Program-made: the position numbers and the translations under genes
The notes under the pieces: model-generated
Databases searched by the model: none
Told to the model about the DNA's origin: nothing
The model's input: the letters and a program-made list of their open reading frames with translations, nothing else
NCBI GenBank assembly: GCA_947502505.1
Contig: CANNAE010000003.1
Coordinates: 1-64,000, forward strand
Direction of reading: 5' to 3'
DNA length: 64,000 bases
DNA from: an uncultured Planococcus sp.
GTDB lineage: Bacteria > Bacillota > Bacilli > Bacillales_A > Planococcaceae
Part shown: in pieces, positions 45,186 to 53,971 of the stretch
Layout: each line of letters begins with the position of its first letter
Numbering within the stretch: position 1 is the first letter of the stretch

Positions 45186-46193
45186 ATGACCGTCTTGAAT
45201 ATTTTAGATTACTCGCCGATTGATGAAGGCGAAACGGCAGCTTCCGCGCTCCGGTCGACGGCAGAACTGGCAAAGCTCGCGGACCGCTCAGGGTTCAAAC
45301 GCTATTGGGTAGCGGAGCACCATCAAGTGTTTTCAGTCGCGGGCAGTTCGCCGGAAATGCTCATGATGCATTTGGCGACGCTCACGGAACACCTGCGCAT
45401 CGGCTCTGGCGGCGTTATGCTGCCGCATTATAGCGCCTATAAAGTGGCCGAGAACTTCCGCATGCTCGAAGCGCTGCACCCGGACCGGATCGATCTTGGC
45501 ATCGGGCGTTCGCCGAGCTTCCGACTCGTCAATCAAGCGCTCAATGAATCCAAAGGAAAGCGTGTGCCTTACGCCCAGCAACTCATCGATTTGGAGAAAT
45601 ATTTCACCGATGAAGTCGATGACGAACACCGTTTCCAGAAGCTAACAGCGACGCCTATCACAGAGACAGCCCCTGAACTATGGCTGCTCGGCACGGGCGA
45701 AGGCTCGGCAAAACTTGCGGCGGAACGGGGCATGGCTTATGCCTATGCACATTTCGCGCGCCCGGAACAAGCAGGCATCGATGCGATCAAACGCTACCGG
45801 GAAACCTTCGTTCCGTCCGGCTTACGTGAACAGCCGCATGTCGCCTTGGCGGTTTTCGCGATTGTCGGCGAGACAGAAGAACAAGCAGAGCAGCTCGCGA
45901 AAGCGTTCGACTTATGGCTATTATTCGTCGAATCGGATTTTCAGCCGCCGTATTATCCATCGGTTGAAACCGCTGAGAAACGGCGTCTCAGCGCAGTGGA
46001 ACAAGAACGCGTCGAGCGCAACCGCAGCCGCATGCTGGTCGGCACGGCTGAACAAGTCAAACAGCAAATCGAAACCGTCGCCGAGCAATTCGGAGCCGAT
46101 GAAATCACCATCATCCCGAATATTGCGGGGCATCAAGCACGCATGAATACGATCCGGTTATTAGCGGATGCGTTTGGATTGAATCGAATTTAG
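45186..46193 (+). CDS. LLM class flavin-dependent oxidoreductase (MsnO8/YceB-like)
   Basis: A 335-residue luciferase-like flavoprotein of the single-gene bacterial luciferase-like group. It begins MTVLNILDYSPIDEGETAASAL and has YWVAEHHQVFSVAGSSPEML, LRIGSGGVMLPHYSAYKVAENF and LDLGIGRSP-like DLGIGRSPSF. The C terminus contains GTAEQVKQQIETVAEQFGAD. AAAGGAGGTG precedes the ATG. It is preceded by a possible repeat and ends in a shared terminator. Substrate unknown. Confidence 0.88.
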   Translation: MTVLNILDYSPIDEGETAASALRSTAELAKLADRSGFKRYWVAEHHQVFSVAGSSPEMLMMHLATLTEHLRIGSGGVMLPHYSAYKVAENFRMLEALHPDRIDLGIGRSPSFRLVNQALNESKGKRVPYAQQLIDLEKYFTDEVDDEHRFQKLTATPITETAPELWLLGTGEGSAKLAAERGMAYAYAHFARPEQAGIDAIKRYRETFVPSGLREQPHVALAVFAIVGETEEQAEQLAKAFDLWLLFVESDFQPPYYPSVETAEKRRLSAVEQERVERNRSRMLVGTAEQVKQQIETVAEQFGADEITIIPNIAGHQARMNTIRLLADAFGLNRI

Positions 46194-46230
46194 GGCAGGC
46201 TTGAAATTGCGTAGCCGCTCGAAAAAAAAG

Positions 46231-46263
46231 AAAACCGCCGGGGGAAATTCCCCGGCGGTTTTT
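46231..46263. terminator. Bidirectional terminator between LLM and CDF genes
   Basis: Perfect stem AAAACCGCCGGGG / CCCCGGCGGTTTT with a 5-nt loop, flanked by A and T runs; serves two convergent genes. Confidence 0.93.
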
Positions 46264-46312
46264 GGTATTCAAACACACAGTGAAGCAGCCTTTTGGGAAA
46301 AGCTTTTCTGCC

Positions 46313-47284
46313 TCATTCCTGAGGTTTGGTCCAGGTGACTTTGCCGTCATCTTCATCGAATTCAATGATCACGTCCGTCACATTTTTTATGTTTTCTTTG
46401 AGTTTTGCTTCGATATAGTCCCTGATTTCATCAGCTTCTTTGATTGTCATCGATGAATCGACTTCGACCCGAAGTTCGATATGCAGGCTATCGCCTTCTT
46501 TGATGGCGTGCAGATCCTGAATATCCTGAATATGTGGATGTTCCATAAGTTTCGTGCCGATGCGTGCCTGCAAATTGAGATCCGCGACTCCGAGGACGCC
46601 GGCTGCATTATCTAGGAAAATGCGGCCAACAACGATCACGAGCGAAATCCCAATAATGATGGAAGCATAGCCAGTAGCGCTGTGGAACGGCGTATAAGTG
46701 GAGATGACAATCGCCACTAGCGCCAATAAGGCCCCGCCGACCGCTACGTTATCTTCGAGAAAAACCAGCTTGGTGGCCGGTTTTGCTTCTTTGGCGTGCT
46801 TATAGCTCATCGGGATAATCTTAAAGCCGCTGACTTGTTCTTTCGGCAAATGTTCCGTGATTTCTTTCATCGCTTTGTAAAGAACGAATGCTTCGAGAAT
46901 GGCGGCCGTGCCCAGAACGCCGATATTCAGCCAGAACCAATCCTCGCTATGTACAGCATTTGAAATATGGTGGATCCCTTCTACAATCGTTTCATAGGCA
47001 AGGACCCCAACGACTAGGACAGCCCCCAACAACACAAGGTTCACTAAACGTCCGAAGCCGCCCGGAAACCGTTCTGTCGGCTCTTTTTTGCTGAGTGCGG
47101 AACCGATGAAAACAAAGAATTGGTTAGCGGCATCGCCGAAACTATGCATCATTTCGGCAAACATCGCGACATTGCCAGTGATAAGATAGGCCGCTGTTTT
47201 AATGATGGCGACAATCGTATTTATAATAGAGGCCCATAAAGCTGATTTGGATCCAAACTTCAGCAATCCAATAAGTTCTCTCAT
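46313..47284 (-). CDS. Cation diffusion facilitator transporter (ZnT9-like)
   Basis: A 323-residue CDF transporter with about six helices and a C-terminal cytosolic ferredoxin-like domain (about residues 215-323). The first metal site motif is HSFGD (47-51) and the second region is VFLEDNVAVGG, in which the usual HxxxD is replaced, as in the SLC30A9-like branch. It should export zinc or manganese, but this branch is less well characterised. GTAAAATATTTTAC-like palindrome near 47299-47312 lies upstream. AAAGGAG precedes the ATG at 47284. Confidence 0.87.
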   Translation of the reverse strand: MRELIGLLKFGSKSALWASIINTIVAIIKTAAYLITGNVAMFAEMMHSFGDAANQFFVFIGSALSKKEPTERFPGGFGRLVNLVLLGAVLVVGVLAYETIVEGIHHISNAVHSEDWFWLNIGVLGTAAILEAFVLYKAMKEITEHLPKEQVSGFKIIPMSYKHAKEAKPATKLVFLEDNVAVGGALLALVAIVISTYTPFHSATGYASIIIGISLVIVVGRIFLDNAAGVLGVADLNLQARIGTKLMEHPHIQDIQDLHAIKEGDSLHIELRVEVDSSMTIKEADEIRDYIEAKLKENIKNVTDVIIEFDEDDGKVTWTKPQE

Positions 47285-47509
47285 AAGATCCTACTCCTTT
47301 CGTAAAATATTTTACCTAGTTGTATTCCCCACCTAGCTGTCTTGAAACGTGAGAACTGCTGTGGAAAGATTTGCGGTATGGTCAACTTCAATTCATAAAC
47401 GCCAAAAAGCTGAAGTTGTGACAGAAGTGCATCATTTTGCTCAATTAGTTGACCTTTCATTCGGGCCGTGAAAGGATAGAAATAATATATGAGAGAGGAA
47501 GATCGAGCG

Positions 47510-48493
47510 ATGAAAAAGAACTGGTTATGGCCGGTCATGGCAGCTGGACTACTCATTTCAGCTTGTGGTTCAGAAACGGGCGAAGAGGCAACTGAAGAGA
47601 CAAAAGAATCAGCAGAATCCACTGAACAAACAGAAGCAGCGCAAACGTCTGTGGACAGTGCGGCGATGGAGCTTGAAGTGCCGTTTGACGGCACAATGGA
47701 CCATGTCCACGGAATGGGATACATCGAGGAAAACGGGGGATTGTATTTCGCATCCCATCATGGCCTGAAAGTGCATCGTGATGGAAAATGGGCAGAAATC
47801 GAAGACCAATACCATGATTTCATGGGCTTTAACGCTACCTCGACCGGTTTTGTCTCATCAGGCCATCCTGATATGCAATCCGGCATGCAAAATCCGCTTG
47901 GCATCAAACGCAGCGATGATGGAGGCGAAACTTTCGAAGACCTTGGATTCGAAGGGGAAACGGATTTTCATGAAATGGCAGTTTCTTATAACACCCATAA
48001 CCTCTTCGTCTTCAATCCTCAGCCGAATTCCGAAATGGCTGCCGGCTTCCACCGGAGCGATGATGCCGGCGAGTCGTGGCAGCAGACAGCGGCAGAAGGG
48101 CTTGAAGGGAAAGTGAGCTATCTGGCGATGCATCCGGATGACTCGATGATGATCGCAGCGGCGTCGAACCAAGGGATTTTCTTATCAGAAGATGGCGGTG
48201 AGAGTTTTGCGCGCATTACAGAAGGCGAACTCGGAACCGCCGCATTTTTCAGTGAAGATGCGCTTTATTACGGGACATACAGTGAAGAGGCAGCACTCGT
48301 AAAACGCGATCTATCAGGCGATGAGCAGGAAATTTCCTTGCCGGATATGACCGAAGACGGCGTCGTTTATGCCGCGCAGCATCCGGAAAACCCGGAGCGG
48401 CTGGCGATTTATACAGCCCAAGGCCACGCCTGGGTGACGCAGGATGCCGGTGGCAACTGGACACAGATTTTAAATGCGGGGCAAGTGCAGTAA
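47510..48493 (+). CDS. F510_1955 family glycosylhydrolase-like lipoprotein
   Basis: A 327-residue lipoprotein with lipobox ISAC, an acidic linker rich in Glu and Thr, then a beta-propeller-like domain with HVHGMGY near 63-70, repeated SDDGGETF / SDDAGESWQQ / SEDGGESF / TQDAGGNW motifs (Asp-box-like, spaced about 45-60 residues). The Asp-box repeats resemble sialidase/BNR propellers, but catalytic residues are not evident, so glycosidase activity is unproven. ATG at 47510 follows GAGAGGAAG. Divergent from the CDF gene. Confidence 0.83.
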   Translation: MKKNWLWPVMAAGLLISACGSETGEEATEETKESAESTEQTEAAQTSVDSAAMELEVPFDGTMDHVHGMGYIEENGGLYFASHHGLKVHRDGKWAEIEDQYHDFMGFNATSTGFVSSGHPDMQSGMQNPLGIKRSDDGGETFEDLGFEGETDFHEMAVSYNTHNLFVFNPQPNSEMAAGFHRSDDAGESWQQTAAEGLEGKVSYLAMHPDDSMMIAAASNQGIFLSEDGGESFARITEGELGTAAFFSEDALYYGTYSEEAALVKRDLSGDEQEISLPDMTEDGVVYAAQHPENPERLAIYTAQGHAWVTQDAGGNWTQILNAGQVQ

Positions 48494-48547
48494 GGGAAGC
48501 GCGGATCCCAAGTTCACGGATAACAAAGCCCAACCGAACCCACAATG

Positions 48548-48586
48548 AAAAATGCCCGCCTTCATATTTTGAAGGCGGGCATTTTT
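48548..48586. terminator. Bidirectional terminator between lipoprotein and desaturase genes
   Basis: Perfect 16-bp stem AAAAATGCCCGCCTTC / GAAGGCGGGCATTTTT; overlaps the stop of the minus-strand gene. Confidence 0.93.
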
Positions 48587-50066
48587 ACGTCAGTAAAGCT
48601 TTTCCGGAAATTGAACGCGCGCAATGGATACCGCTTGCAGCGACACCGATCGTGCCGCCGCCGGGAAAAATGTGGTCGCCCGTCAAATACAGCTCCGGCA
48701 ATCCGCTATGATGCGAGATGGATTTGAACAATGCCGCATCCAAAGTCTGCGCGAAGCCGCCGACATAGCCGTTCGGCCGCCCGGTGTAATGCTGCCAGGC
48801 AAACGGGGCGCCGCTTTCAACATGGACGATCGCCGAGCGGAAACCCGGGATATGCTGTTCAATCAAATCGAGCATACGCTCTGAAAGTTCCGTGCGCATC
48901 GCTTCGTAATCTTCTTGCGACTGCCAATAGCCCGGCTTGGAATGCGTCGAAATGGTCACGGTCTGGAAGCCTTCAGGCGCGCGCAGCCGGTCATCCATGC
49001 GCGAAGCCGACATGAAGAAATGGTGCCCTTCGTCCATGGCCGCACCGCTGGAGAGCTGGCGGAACTCGGGAAGGGGTCCTGGAAGTTTTTTTGTATCAAT
49101 CGCCAAGTACAGAGTCAAGGTCGTCCAAGTTTCAGTTTCGATGCCATCCTGCAACGGGCGTTTCAAGCGGTGATGATAATCGACCGGCAACAGCTCCGTC
49201 AATAAGTGGATCGGCGCATTGAAGACGACGGCGTCCGCTTCGTAGGAATTGCCCCGCTGGTCGCTGGCGTGCCAGATGCCATTTTTGTATTCAAGTGTCT
49301 GAACGGTACGGGGCTTTTTTACCTTGCCGCCATTTTCTTTAATGCTGTCTGCCATCAATTCCGCGAAACGGTATAAACCGCCCGGAACGTAATACGCGCC
49401 TTCGTGGTAAATATCAAGCGCCACCGCCGCGAGCAGATACGAGACATCTTCTGTAGTTGTCTGCATGCTGTCGATCAATAAACCATCGAGCACATGGCGG
49501 AACGCATCGAGTTCGTGGAGGCCGTGTTTTTTCAGCACGGCACCGAGCGTCAGCTTGAATTTTGGCAACAGCTGCACATGGACAGGACGCAAGGCTTTCG
49601 TAAGCGCCGCCCATTCCCGTGCATTGGCTGGCGGCAGGGCAGGGAGCGGCCCCATCAAGGTGCGGGTAATGCGCGCTGTCCGGTACAATTCCGCATAGAA
49701 CGACAAGATTTTGGTTTGATGTTCTGGAAATTGTGCCGCAAGTTCCCGCACATGTTTTCTGCGGTCCTTATGGAACACGAAAGTTCCTGACGGATGGACC
49801 ATTTCCATCACGCGCCCAAGCGGTTCGAGTTCCATCGGCTTCCCGAGATGGCGAAATACACGCTCGTGGATGCCGCCGGGCTCAAGCCCCATGCCGAGCG
49901 TCGCGCCAACTGGAAACAAATACGGCTTGCGCTGGTATTTTCCGGCACAGCCGCCGAGTTCTGCTGCAGCTTCAAGCACAGTTACCTCATGACCTTCTTT
50001 GGCCAGCAAGGATCCGGCAGTCAATCCGCCGATGCCGGCACCGACGACCAATACACGTTTTTTCAT
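48585..50066 (-). CDS. Phytoene desaturase/retinol-reductase family FAD oxidoreductase
   Basis: A 493-residue flavoprotein. It begins MKKRVLVVGAGIGGLTAGSL (Rossmann GxGxxG and acidic ELEAAAELGG-type motif) and ends with the CrtI-type C-terminal motif YLTGDHIFPGGGTIGVAASG. The family covers carotenoid desaturases and ketolases (CrtI/CrtN/CrtP) and all-trans-retinol saturases. Planococcaceae commonly make C30 carotenoids, so a pigment role is plausible, but no other crt genes are nearby. GAGGGGACAAG precedes the ATG. Confidence 0.8.
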   Translation of the reverse strand: MKKRVLVVGAGIGGLTAGSLLAKEGHEVTVLEAAAELGGCAGKYQRKPYLFPVGATLGMGLEPGGIHERVFRHLGKPMELEPLGRVMEMVHPSGTFVFHKDRRKHVRELAAQFPEHQTKILSFYAELYRTARITRTLMGPLPALPPANAREWAALTKALRPVHVQLLPKFKLTLGAVLKKHGLHELDAFRHVLDGLLIDSMQTTTEDVSYLLAAVALDIYHEGAYYVPGGLYRFAELMADSIKENGGKVKKPRTVQTLEYKNGIWHASDQRGNSYEADAVVFNAPIHLLTELLPVDYHHRLKRPLQDGIETETWTTLTLYLAIDTKKLPGPLPEFRQLSSGAAMDEGHHFFMSASRMDDRLRAPEGFQTVTISTHSKPGYWQSQEDYEAMRTELSERMLDLIEQHIPGFRSAIVHVESGAPFAWQHYTGRPNGYVGGFAQTLDAALFKSISHHSGLPELYLTGDHIFPGGGTIGVAASGIHCARSISGKALLT

Positions 50067-50089
50067 CTTGTCCCCTCATTTCTTCCATG

Positions 50090-50116
50090 AAAAAAAGCCC
50101 GGCACTTCAGCCGGGC
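50090..50116 (-). terminator. Csp gene terminator
   Basis: On the minus strand, stem GCCCGGC-TGAAGT-GCCGGGC followed by seven T, 10 nt after the csp stop. Confidence 0.9.
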
Positions 50117-50125
50117 GTCAGTTGC

Positions 50126-50455
50126 TTATGCCACTTGTCTGCATGCTTCTGCACATTTCTTACAAGCTTCCGCACATTTCTGGCAGTGGTCATGGTCGTG
50201 TTTTTGGCATTCCTCTGCACATGCATCGCACATGTCTGCGCATACTTTTGCAAGTTGTGAGACAAACGGCGAGTTGCGTTCAATGGATTGCGCCAAATAA
50301 GCGCACATGTCTGCACATTCACGGTCAAGGCGAATGCACTCAGCCATCATTTTCACATCGTCTTCTTTCAGGCAAGCATCGAAACAATGATTGCATGCCA
50401 CCATACATTCATGGAGCGTTTTGGATAATTCTGCGTGTTTTGCATGTTCTACCAT
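50126..50455 (-). CDS. Four-helix-bundle copper-binding protein (Csp/YhjQ-like)
   Basis: A 109-residue cytosolic protein with many Cys and His, including repeats of CxxxC (CMVACNHCFDAC, CADMCDACAEEC, CQKCAEACKKCAEAC) inside predicted helices. This is the pattern of Csp proteins that store several Cu(I) ions within a four-helix bundle. No signal peptide. AGGAGG precedes the ATG at 50455. The copCD pair lies 14 kb away, so there is no direct operon link. Confidence 0.9.
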   Translation of the reverse strand: MVEHAKHAELSKTLHECMVACNHCFDACLKEDDVKMMAECIRLDRECADMCAYLAQSIERNSPFVSQLAKVCADMCDACAEECQKHDHDHCQKCAEACKKCAEACRQVA

Positions 50456-50625
50456 TGTGTAAAACCTCCTGCATTATTTGTAATGAATCTCTTACTTCTT
50501 GGATTTCCCAAATAACAGAAAACTAAACAAGAAAAATGAATTCGTCCGCTTGCGGGAGGCGGAAATTTATCCCATATGGCAAGTGGGATATGCTAGGCTT
50601 ATAAAAAGAAAAAGGGGGATGTTGG

Positions 50626-51180
50626 ATGTTTATTCATACTGTAGATGAAGAGCTGGCATTAAAAATGGTGGAGCTGGGCGACGCGGAGCGGATTTTTGAA
50701 CTGACCGACCGCTCGCGCCTTGCATTGAGGGAATGGCTGCCCTGGCTTGACCATACGAAAACCGTGCAGGATACAAAGAATTTCATTCAATCCGGCGCAG
50801 AAAGTTTTGCGCTCGGCAAAAGCCTGAACTGCGCAATCGTCTATCAAGGCGAAATAGCGGGGATCGCGGGCTTCAACGAAATCAATGAAGCGAAACAAAC
50901 GGCTTACATCGGCTATTGGCTCGATACCGAATACCAGGGAAAAGGCATCATGAACCGTGTCGCAAAGGCGTTGACGGATTATGCACTCATGGAGCGAGGA
51001 CTCAATAAAGTCGAAATCCGCGCAGCGTCCGGCAACCACAAAAGCCGCAACATCCCAATCCGTCTCGGTTTTACAGAAGAAGGCGTAATCCGGGATGGCG
51101 AATGGCTATACGATCACTTTGTCGACAGTGTCGTCTATGGCATGCTGAAATCGGAATGGCTATCTGAAACAGACGCGTGA
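50626..51180 (+). CDS. YdaF-like ribosomal-protein-type GNAT acetyltransferase
   Basis: A 184-residue RimJ/RimL-type GNAT enzyme similar in remembered sequence to B. subtilis YdaF. It has LREWLPWLDHTKT near 34, AYIGYWLDTEYQGKGIMNRV (acetyl-CoA site near 95-115) and IRAASGNHKSRNIPIRLGF. Family members acetylate protein N termini or other amines; the substrate is unknown. GGGGGATG precedes the ATG. Divergent from csp. Confidence 0.86.
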   Translation: MFIHTVDEELALKMVELGDAERIFELTDRSRLALREWLPWLDHTKTVQDTKNFIQSGAESFALGKSLNCAIVYQGEIAGIAGFNEINEAKQTAYIGYWLDTEYQGKGIMNRVAKALTDYALMERGLNKVEIRAASGNHKSRNIPIRLGFTEEGVIRDGEWLYDHFVDSVVYGMLKSEWLSETDA

Positions 51181-51272
51181 AATTCCCACATCTTTTTTTG
51201 CGCAATGTTTCCCACAGCCTTCCTCATTTAGTAAAATAAGAAGGTAACTAGAAATACAGGAGGAATACTATT

Positions 51273-51563
51273 ATGAAGCATTTTCTACTCGGCCTTCTCG
51301 TATCAGGCCTTATCGCACTCATCGCTTTCCTGGCGGATGACTGGGCGCTATTGTTCCCGATTGCGGGCGCAGTCGCTGTCATCGCACTCGTCTGGGCGGT
51401 CATTTCGTCCATCACGGCAGGCAAGCAAGTAAAATCGTCATTCAACACGAGTTCAGAACGCCGCCGGGCACAACAGGCGCGCAACGCTAAAGTGAAAAAC
51501 CTTGTGCTGTTCGCCTTGCCGAACCTGATCTTGGCGCTTTACGGATTGTTCATGCTTTCTTAA
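51273..51563 (+). CDS. Small membrane protein of unknown function
   Basis: A 96-residue protein with helices at residues 3-21, 28-50 and 75-95, and a cytosolic basic loop containing TSSERRRAQQARNAKVKN. AGGAGG lies upstream of the ATG at 51273. It resembles DUF5316-like small membrane proteins only weakly. It precedes a methyltransferase gene by 18 nt and may share its transcript. Confidence 0.7.
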   Translation: MKHFLLGLLVSGLIALIAFLADDWALLFPIAGAVAVIALVWAVISSITAGKQVKSSFNTSSERRRAQQARNAKVKNLVLFALPNLILALYGLFMLS

Positions 51564-51581
51564 ACGAAAGAGGGGGATGTC

Positions 51582-52340
51582 ATGCTCAGCTATTATAGTT
51601 CCTTGTCCGCAGAAGTGTACGACCTCGATAAGCCGATCGGCAAATCGTTTGGCGATGTCGAGTTCTACAAAGAGCGGCTAGCCGGAAATGAAGGGCGTAT
51701 TTTAGAACCCGCTGCCGGGACCGGCCGATTGCTCGTGCCGCTCCTGGAAGACGGCCTTCACATCGACGGCTTCGACAGTTCATCTGAAATGCTCGATATT
51801 TGCCGCGCCCATTGCAAAGAGCGCGGCTTGCATCCGAAATTATTCGAAGCGGATATGGAAACTTTCCGTATCGAGGTCGAATACGACGCCGTCATTTTGC
51901 CGGCAGGAACCTTCCAGCTGCTTGCAGGGCGCGAACAGGCAATCAAAGCCTTGAAGAATTTCCGTAAGCATCTCTCGCCGGGTGGCCGCTTGCTTGTCGA
52001 TCTGTATGTTCCGCAAGGCTTTGAGATCGACCGGCCGAAAACACGGAGCTGGCAGACGAAAGCGGGCGAAGTGATCACACTTGAGAGCAAGACGGTCGAA
52101 GTCGATTGGATCAAGCAGTATTCCGTGTCGCATAACCGCTATGAGAAATGGCAGGGCGGCAAGCTCGTCCAGACCGAACTCGAGCGCTTTCCGATGCGCT
52201 GGTACGGCGTCGAGGAATTTAAGCTATTGCTTGGCAGCCAAGGCTTCGAGGACATCATCGTGTCGTCCAATTACGAATACGGGCAATACCCGAAAAACGC
52301 TCAGCATGCCGTCACCTTTGAAGCCATCGCTCATATTTGA
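51582..52340 (+). CDS. Class I SAM-dependent methyltransferase
   Basis: A 252-residue methyltransferase of the YqeM/Trm9-like class. Motif I is ILEPAAGTGRLLVPL near residues 40-54, motif II ends in GFDSSSEMLDICR, motif III includes DAVILPAGTFQLL. The N-terminal YSSLSAEVYDLDKPIG is a common cap. Substrate unknown. AGAGGGGGATG precedes the ATG. A strong terminator follows. Confidence 0.87.
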   Translation: MLSYYSSLSAEVYDLDKPIGKSFGDVEFYKERLAGNEGRILEPAAGTGRLLVPLLEDGLHIDGFDSSSEMLDICRAHCKERGLHPKLFEADMETFRIEVEYDAVILPAGTFQLLAGREQAIKALKNFRKHLSPGGRLLVDLYVPQGFEIDRPKTRSWQTKAGEVITLESKTVEVDWIKQYSVSHNRYEKWQGGKLVQTELERFPMRWYGVEEFKLLLGSQGFEDIIVSSNYEYGQYPKNAQHAVTFEAIAHI

Positions 52341-52346
52341 ATAACC

Positions 52347-52382
52347 AAAGCTGTTTGGAGAAAATCCAAACAGCTTTTTTTA
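52347..52382 (+). terminator. Methyltransferase gene terminator
   Basis: Perfect 13-bp stem AAAGCTGTTTGGA / TCCAAACAGCTTT with a 5-nt loop and T run. Confidence 0.92.
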
Positions 52383-52553
52383 TGCCCGCAGCCGAGCTTC
52401 ATTTGAGTCATAGAAAGCTTGGAATAAAGGCGGTGGTTATATTTGCGGCAGTTTCGGGTAAAGTGATAGAGGACTGCAGGATAAATTACATACTAATGCT
52501 GAAACGGTCTATAGAGACCTAGATTTCAAGTAAAAGAAAAAGGGGGATTGCAC

Positions 52554-53492
52554 ATGATCACCATTTACAAATCCTCTGCTAGCGGGGCTTTACAAAAGAT
52601 GGAGGCCATAGAAAAAAATTGCTGGATCAATATGGTGGCACCTTCACAAGAGGAAATTAGGGAGATAGCGGAACAATGCACGATCCCGATTGAATTTTTG
52701 GAGGATCCATTGGATTTGGAAGAAAGCGCAAGGATCGAATACGACGAAGAAACGAATTGCACCTTGATCATCAACGATCTTCCGATTGTGGACGAAAATA
52801 GCCCACAGCTCGACTCGTATATTACCATTCCCATCGGCATCATTTTGGGAGGAGATTTCATCGTCACCATTTGCAGCCAAGCGGCGAACTCGGTGGAAAA
52901 CGTCATCAAAAAAAACGTGAATACGTCGATGAAAAATCGTTTTGCGCTCGAAGTATTATTGTCGATTTCTACCCAATACATAATGAAGTTGAAGAAGCTG
53001 AACAAACAGCGACTCAAAATCGAAAGCAATTTGAAAGAATCTTTAACGAACAAGCAGCTCTATAAGATTATGGAAATCGAAAAAAGTTTGGTGTATTTCC
53101 TAACTTCATTGAAAGCGAATGGGGATGTCATCACGAAGCTGTTCCGTACCCATTCCATCAAATTGTACGAAGACGATGAAGATTTGTTGGAAGATGTGAA
53201 AATCGAAAACAACCAAGGAATTGAAACGACCGAGTTGTATACCCGAATCTTGGACAGCATCACGGGATCGTATTCTTCGCTCATATCGAATGAATTGAAC
53301 AATACCATGAAAACCTTGACCCTTTTCACGGTTTTCCTGACTCTTCCGACCTTGATTTTCAGCTTTTTCGGCATGAATGTCGCTTTGCCGATTTCCGGCC
53401 AGGAGCCTGGCTCATGGATTACAACCTTGGCCTTATCAGCCATTTTAATGATAGTTATCGCCGTTTCTTTATGGAAAAGAAGAATCTTCTAA
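52554..53492 (+). CDS. CorA family magnesium/divalent cation transporter
   Basis: A 312-residue CorA-type channel. The N-terminal cytosolic domain (1-240) ends in a long helix, followed by two C-terminal helices with the selectivity motif GMN in FFGMNVALPI and a basic tail WKRRIF. ATG at 52554 is chosen with AGGGGG upstream; a TTG 6 nt earlier is an alternative. The extended N-terminal domain is typical of Firmicutes CorA paralogues. Ends at the first copy of a duplicated terminator. Confidence 0.92.
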   Translation: MITIYKSSASGALQKMEAIEKNCWINMVAPSQEEIREIAEQCTIPIEFLEDPLDLEESARIEYDEETNCTLIINDLPIVDENSPQLDSYITIPIGIILGGDFIVTICSQAANSVENVIKKNVNTSMKNRFALEVLLSISTQYIMKLKKLNKQRLKIESNLKESLTNKQLYKIMEIEKSLVYFLTSLKANGDVITKLFRTHSIKLYEDDEDLLEDVKIENNQGIETTELYTRILDSITGSYSSLISNELNNTMKTLTLFTVFLTLPTLIFSFFGMNVALPISGQEPGSWITTLALSAILMIVIAVSLWKRRIF

Positions 53493-53507
53493 TTCCTTCG
53501 CATAATA

Positions 53508-53542
53508 TGAAAAACGCCTGAAGAAAATCCAGGCGTTTTTTT
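53508..53542 (+). terminator. corA terminator, first copy
   Basis: TGAAAAACGCCTG, AAGAAAAT, CCAGGCGTTTTTTT; the 35 bases recur with one change at 53788-53822. A TAA lies 16 nt upstream. Confidence 0.92.
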
Positions 53543-53789
53543 CAGGTTGTCGAGAAAGGTAGGAAGTCGTATTTTCCGAAGCTTATCGCTCGCTTTCCGT
53601 GGGGCGGGAATCGAGCCTCCTCGTCACTTCGTTCCTGCGGGGTCTCTCAAACCCGCTAGTCCCACAGGAGTCGAGCGAACGCTTCTCCAAATACTTAGAG
53701 AGTTCGTAGAGAGTTCGTTGGTTTTTCATTGTGGAATAGTCTCACACTCTCTTCATTACTAGAGGAGAATAGACTTCTTAAACACTCTG
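53543..53789. repeat. Interspersed non-coding repeat, copy B
   Basis: About 247 nt lying between two nearly identical 35-nt terminator hairpins. It shares with copy A (33865-34099) the left block (GTATTTTCCGAAGCTTATCG), GCGGGGTCTC, the right block (CCAAATACTTAGAGAG) and the ends CAGGTTGTCGAGAA and TTCTTAAACACTCTG, an imperfect inverted pair. The interior pairs to a long imperfect stem (CGCTCGCTTTCCGTGGG with CCCACAGGAGTCGAGCG). No gene; no transposase nearby. Confidence 0.75.
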
Positions 53790-53822
53790 AAAAACGCCTG
53801 GAGAAAATCCAGGCGTTTTTTT
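53788..53822 (+). terminator. Duplicate of corA terminator beyond repeat B
   Basis: 34 of 35 bases match 53508-53542, with the only change A to G just after ACGCCTG. No gene lies between the two hairpins. Confidence 0.92.
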
Positions 53823-53971
53823 ATATTGTGCAATATGCATTCATTCAGAAAAATTAGAGGGTTCAAGGCGGGCGGGGCGAAGGTATATATTAATTATCCA
53901 TAGAGTATTTTCCGGCTTTCCGGTTCCGCTGCTTCGGCCATGAGAATTCAGCGTCAAAAGGAGTGTAGGAT

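Noticed and set aside
47299-47312. AAAATATTTT palindrome upstream of the CDF gene as a metal-regulator operator
   Set aside because: It is a simple AT palindrome near the ribosome site; no ArsR or Fur/Zur-type consensus is met.
53880-53925. A possible sporulation sigma-factor promoter before gerW
   Set aside because: A GTATA-like -35 is present, but no matching -10 at the right distance.
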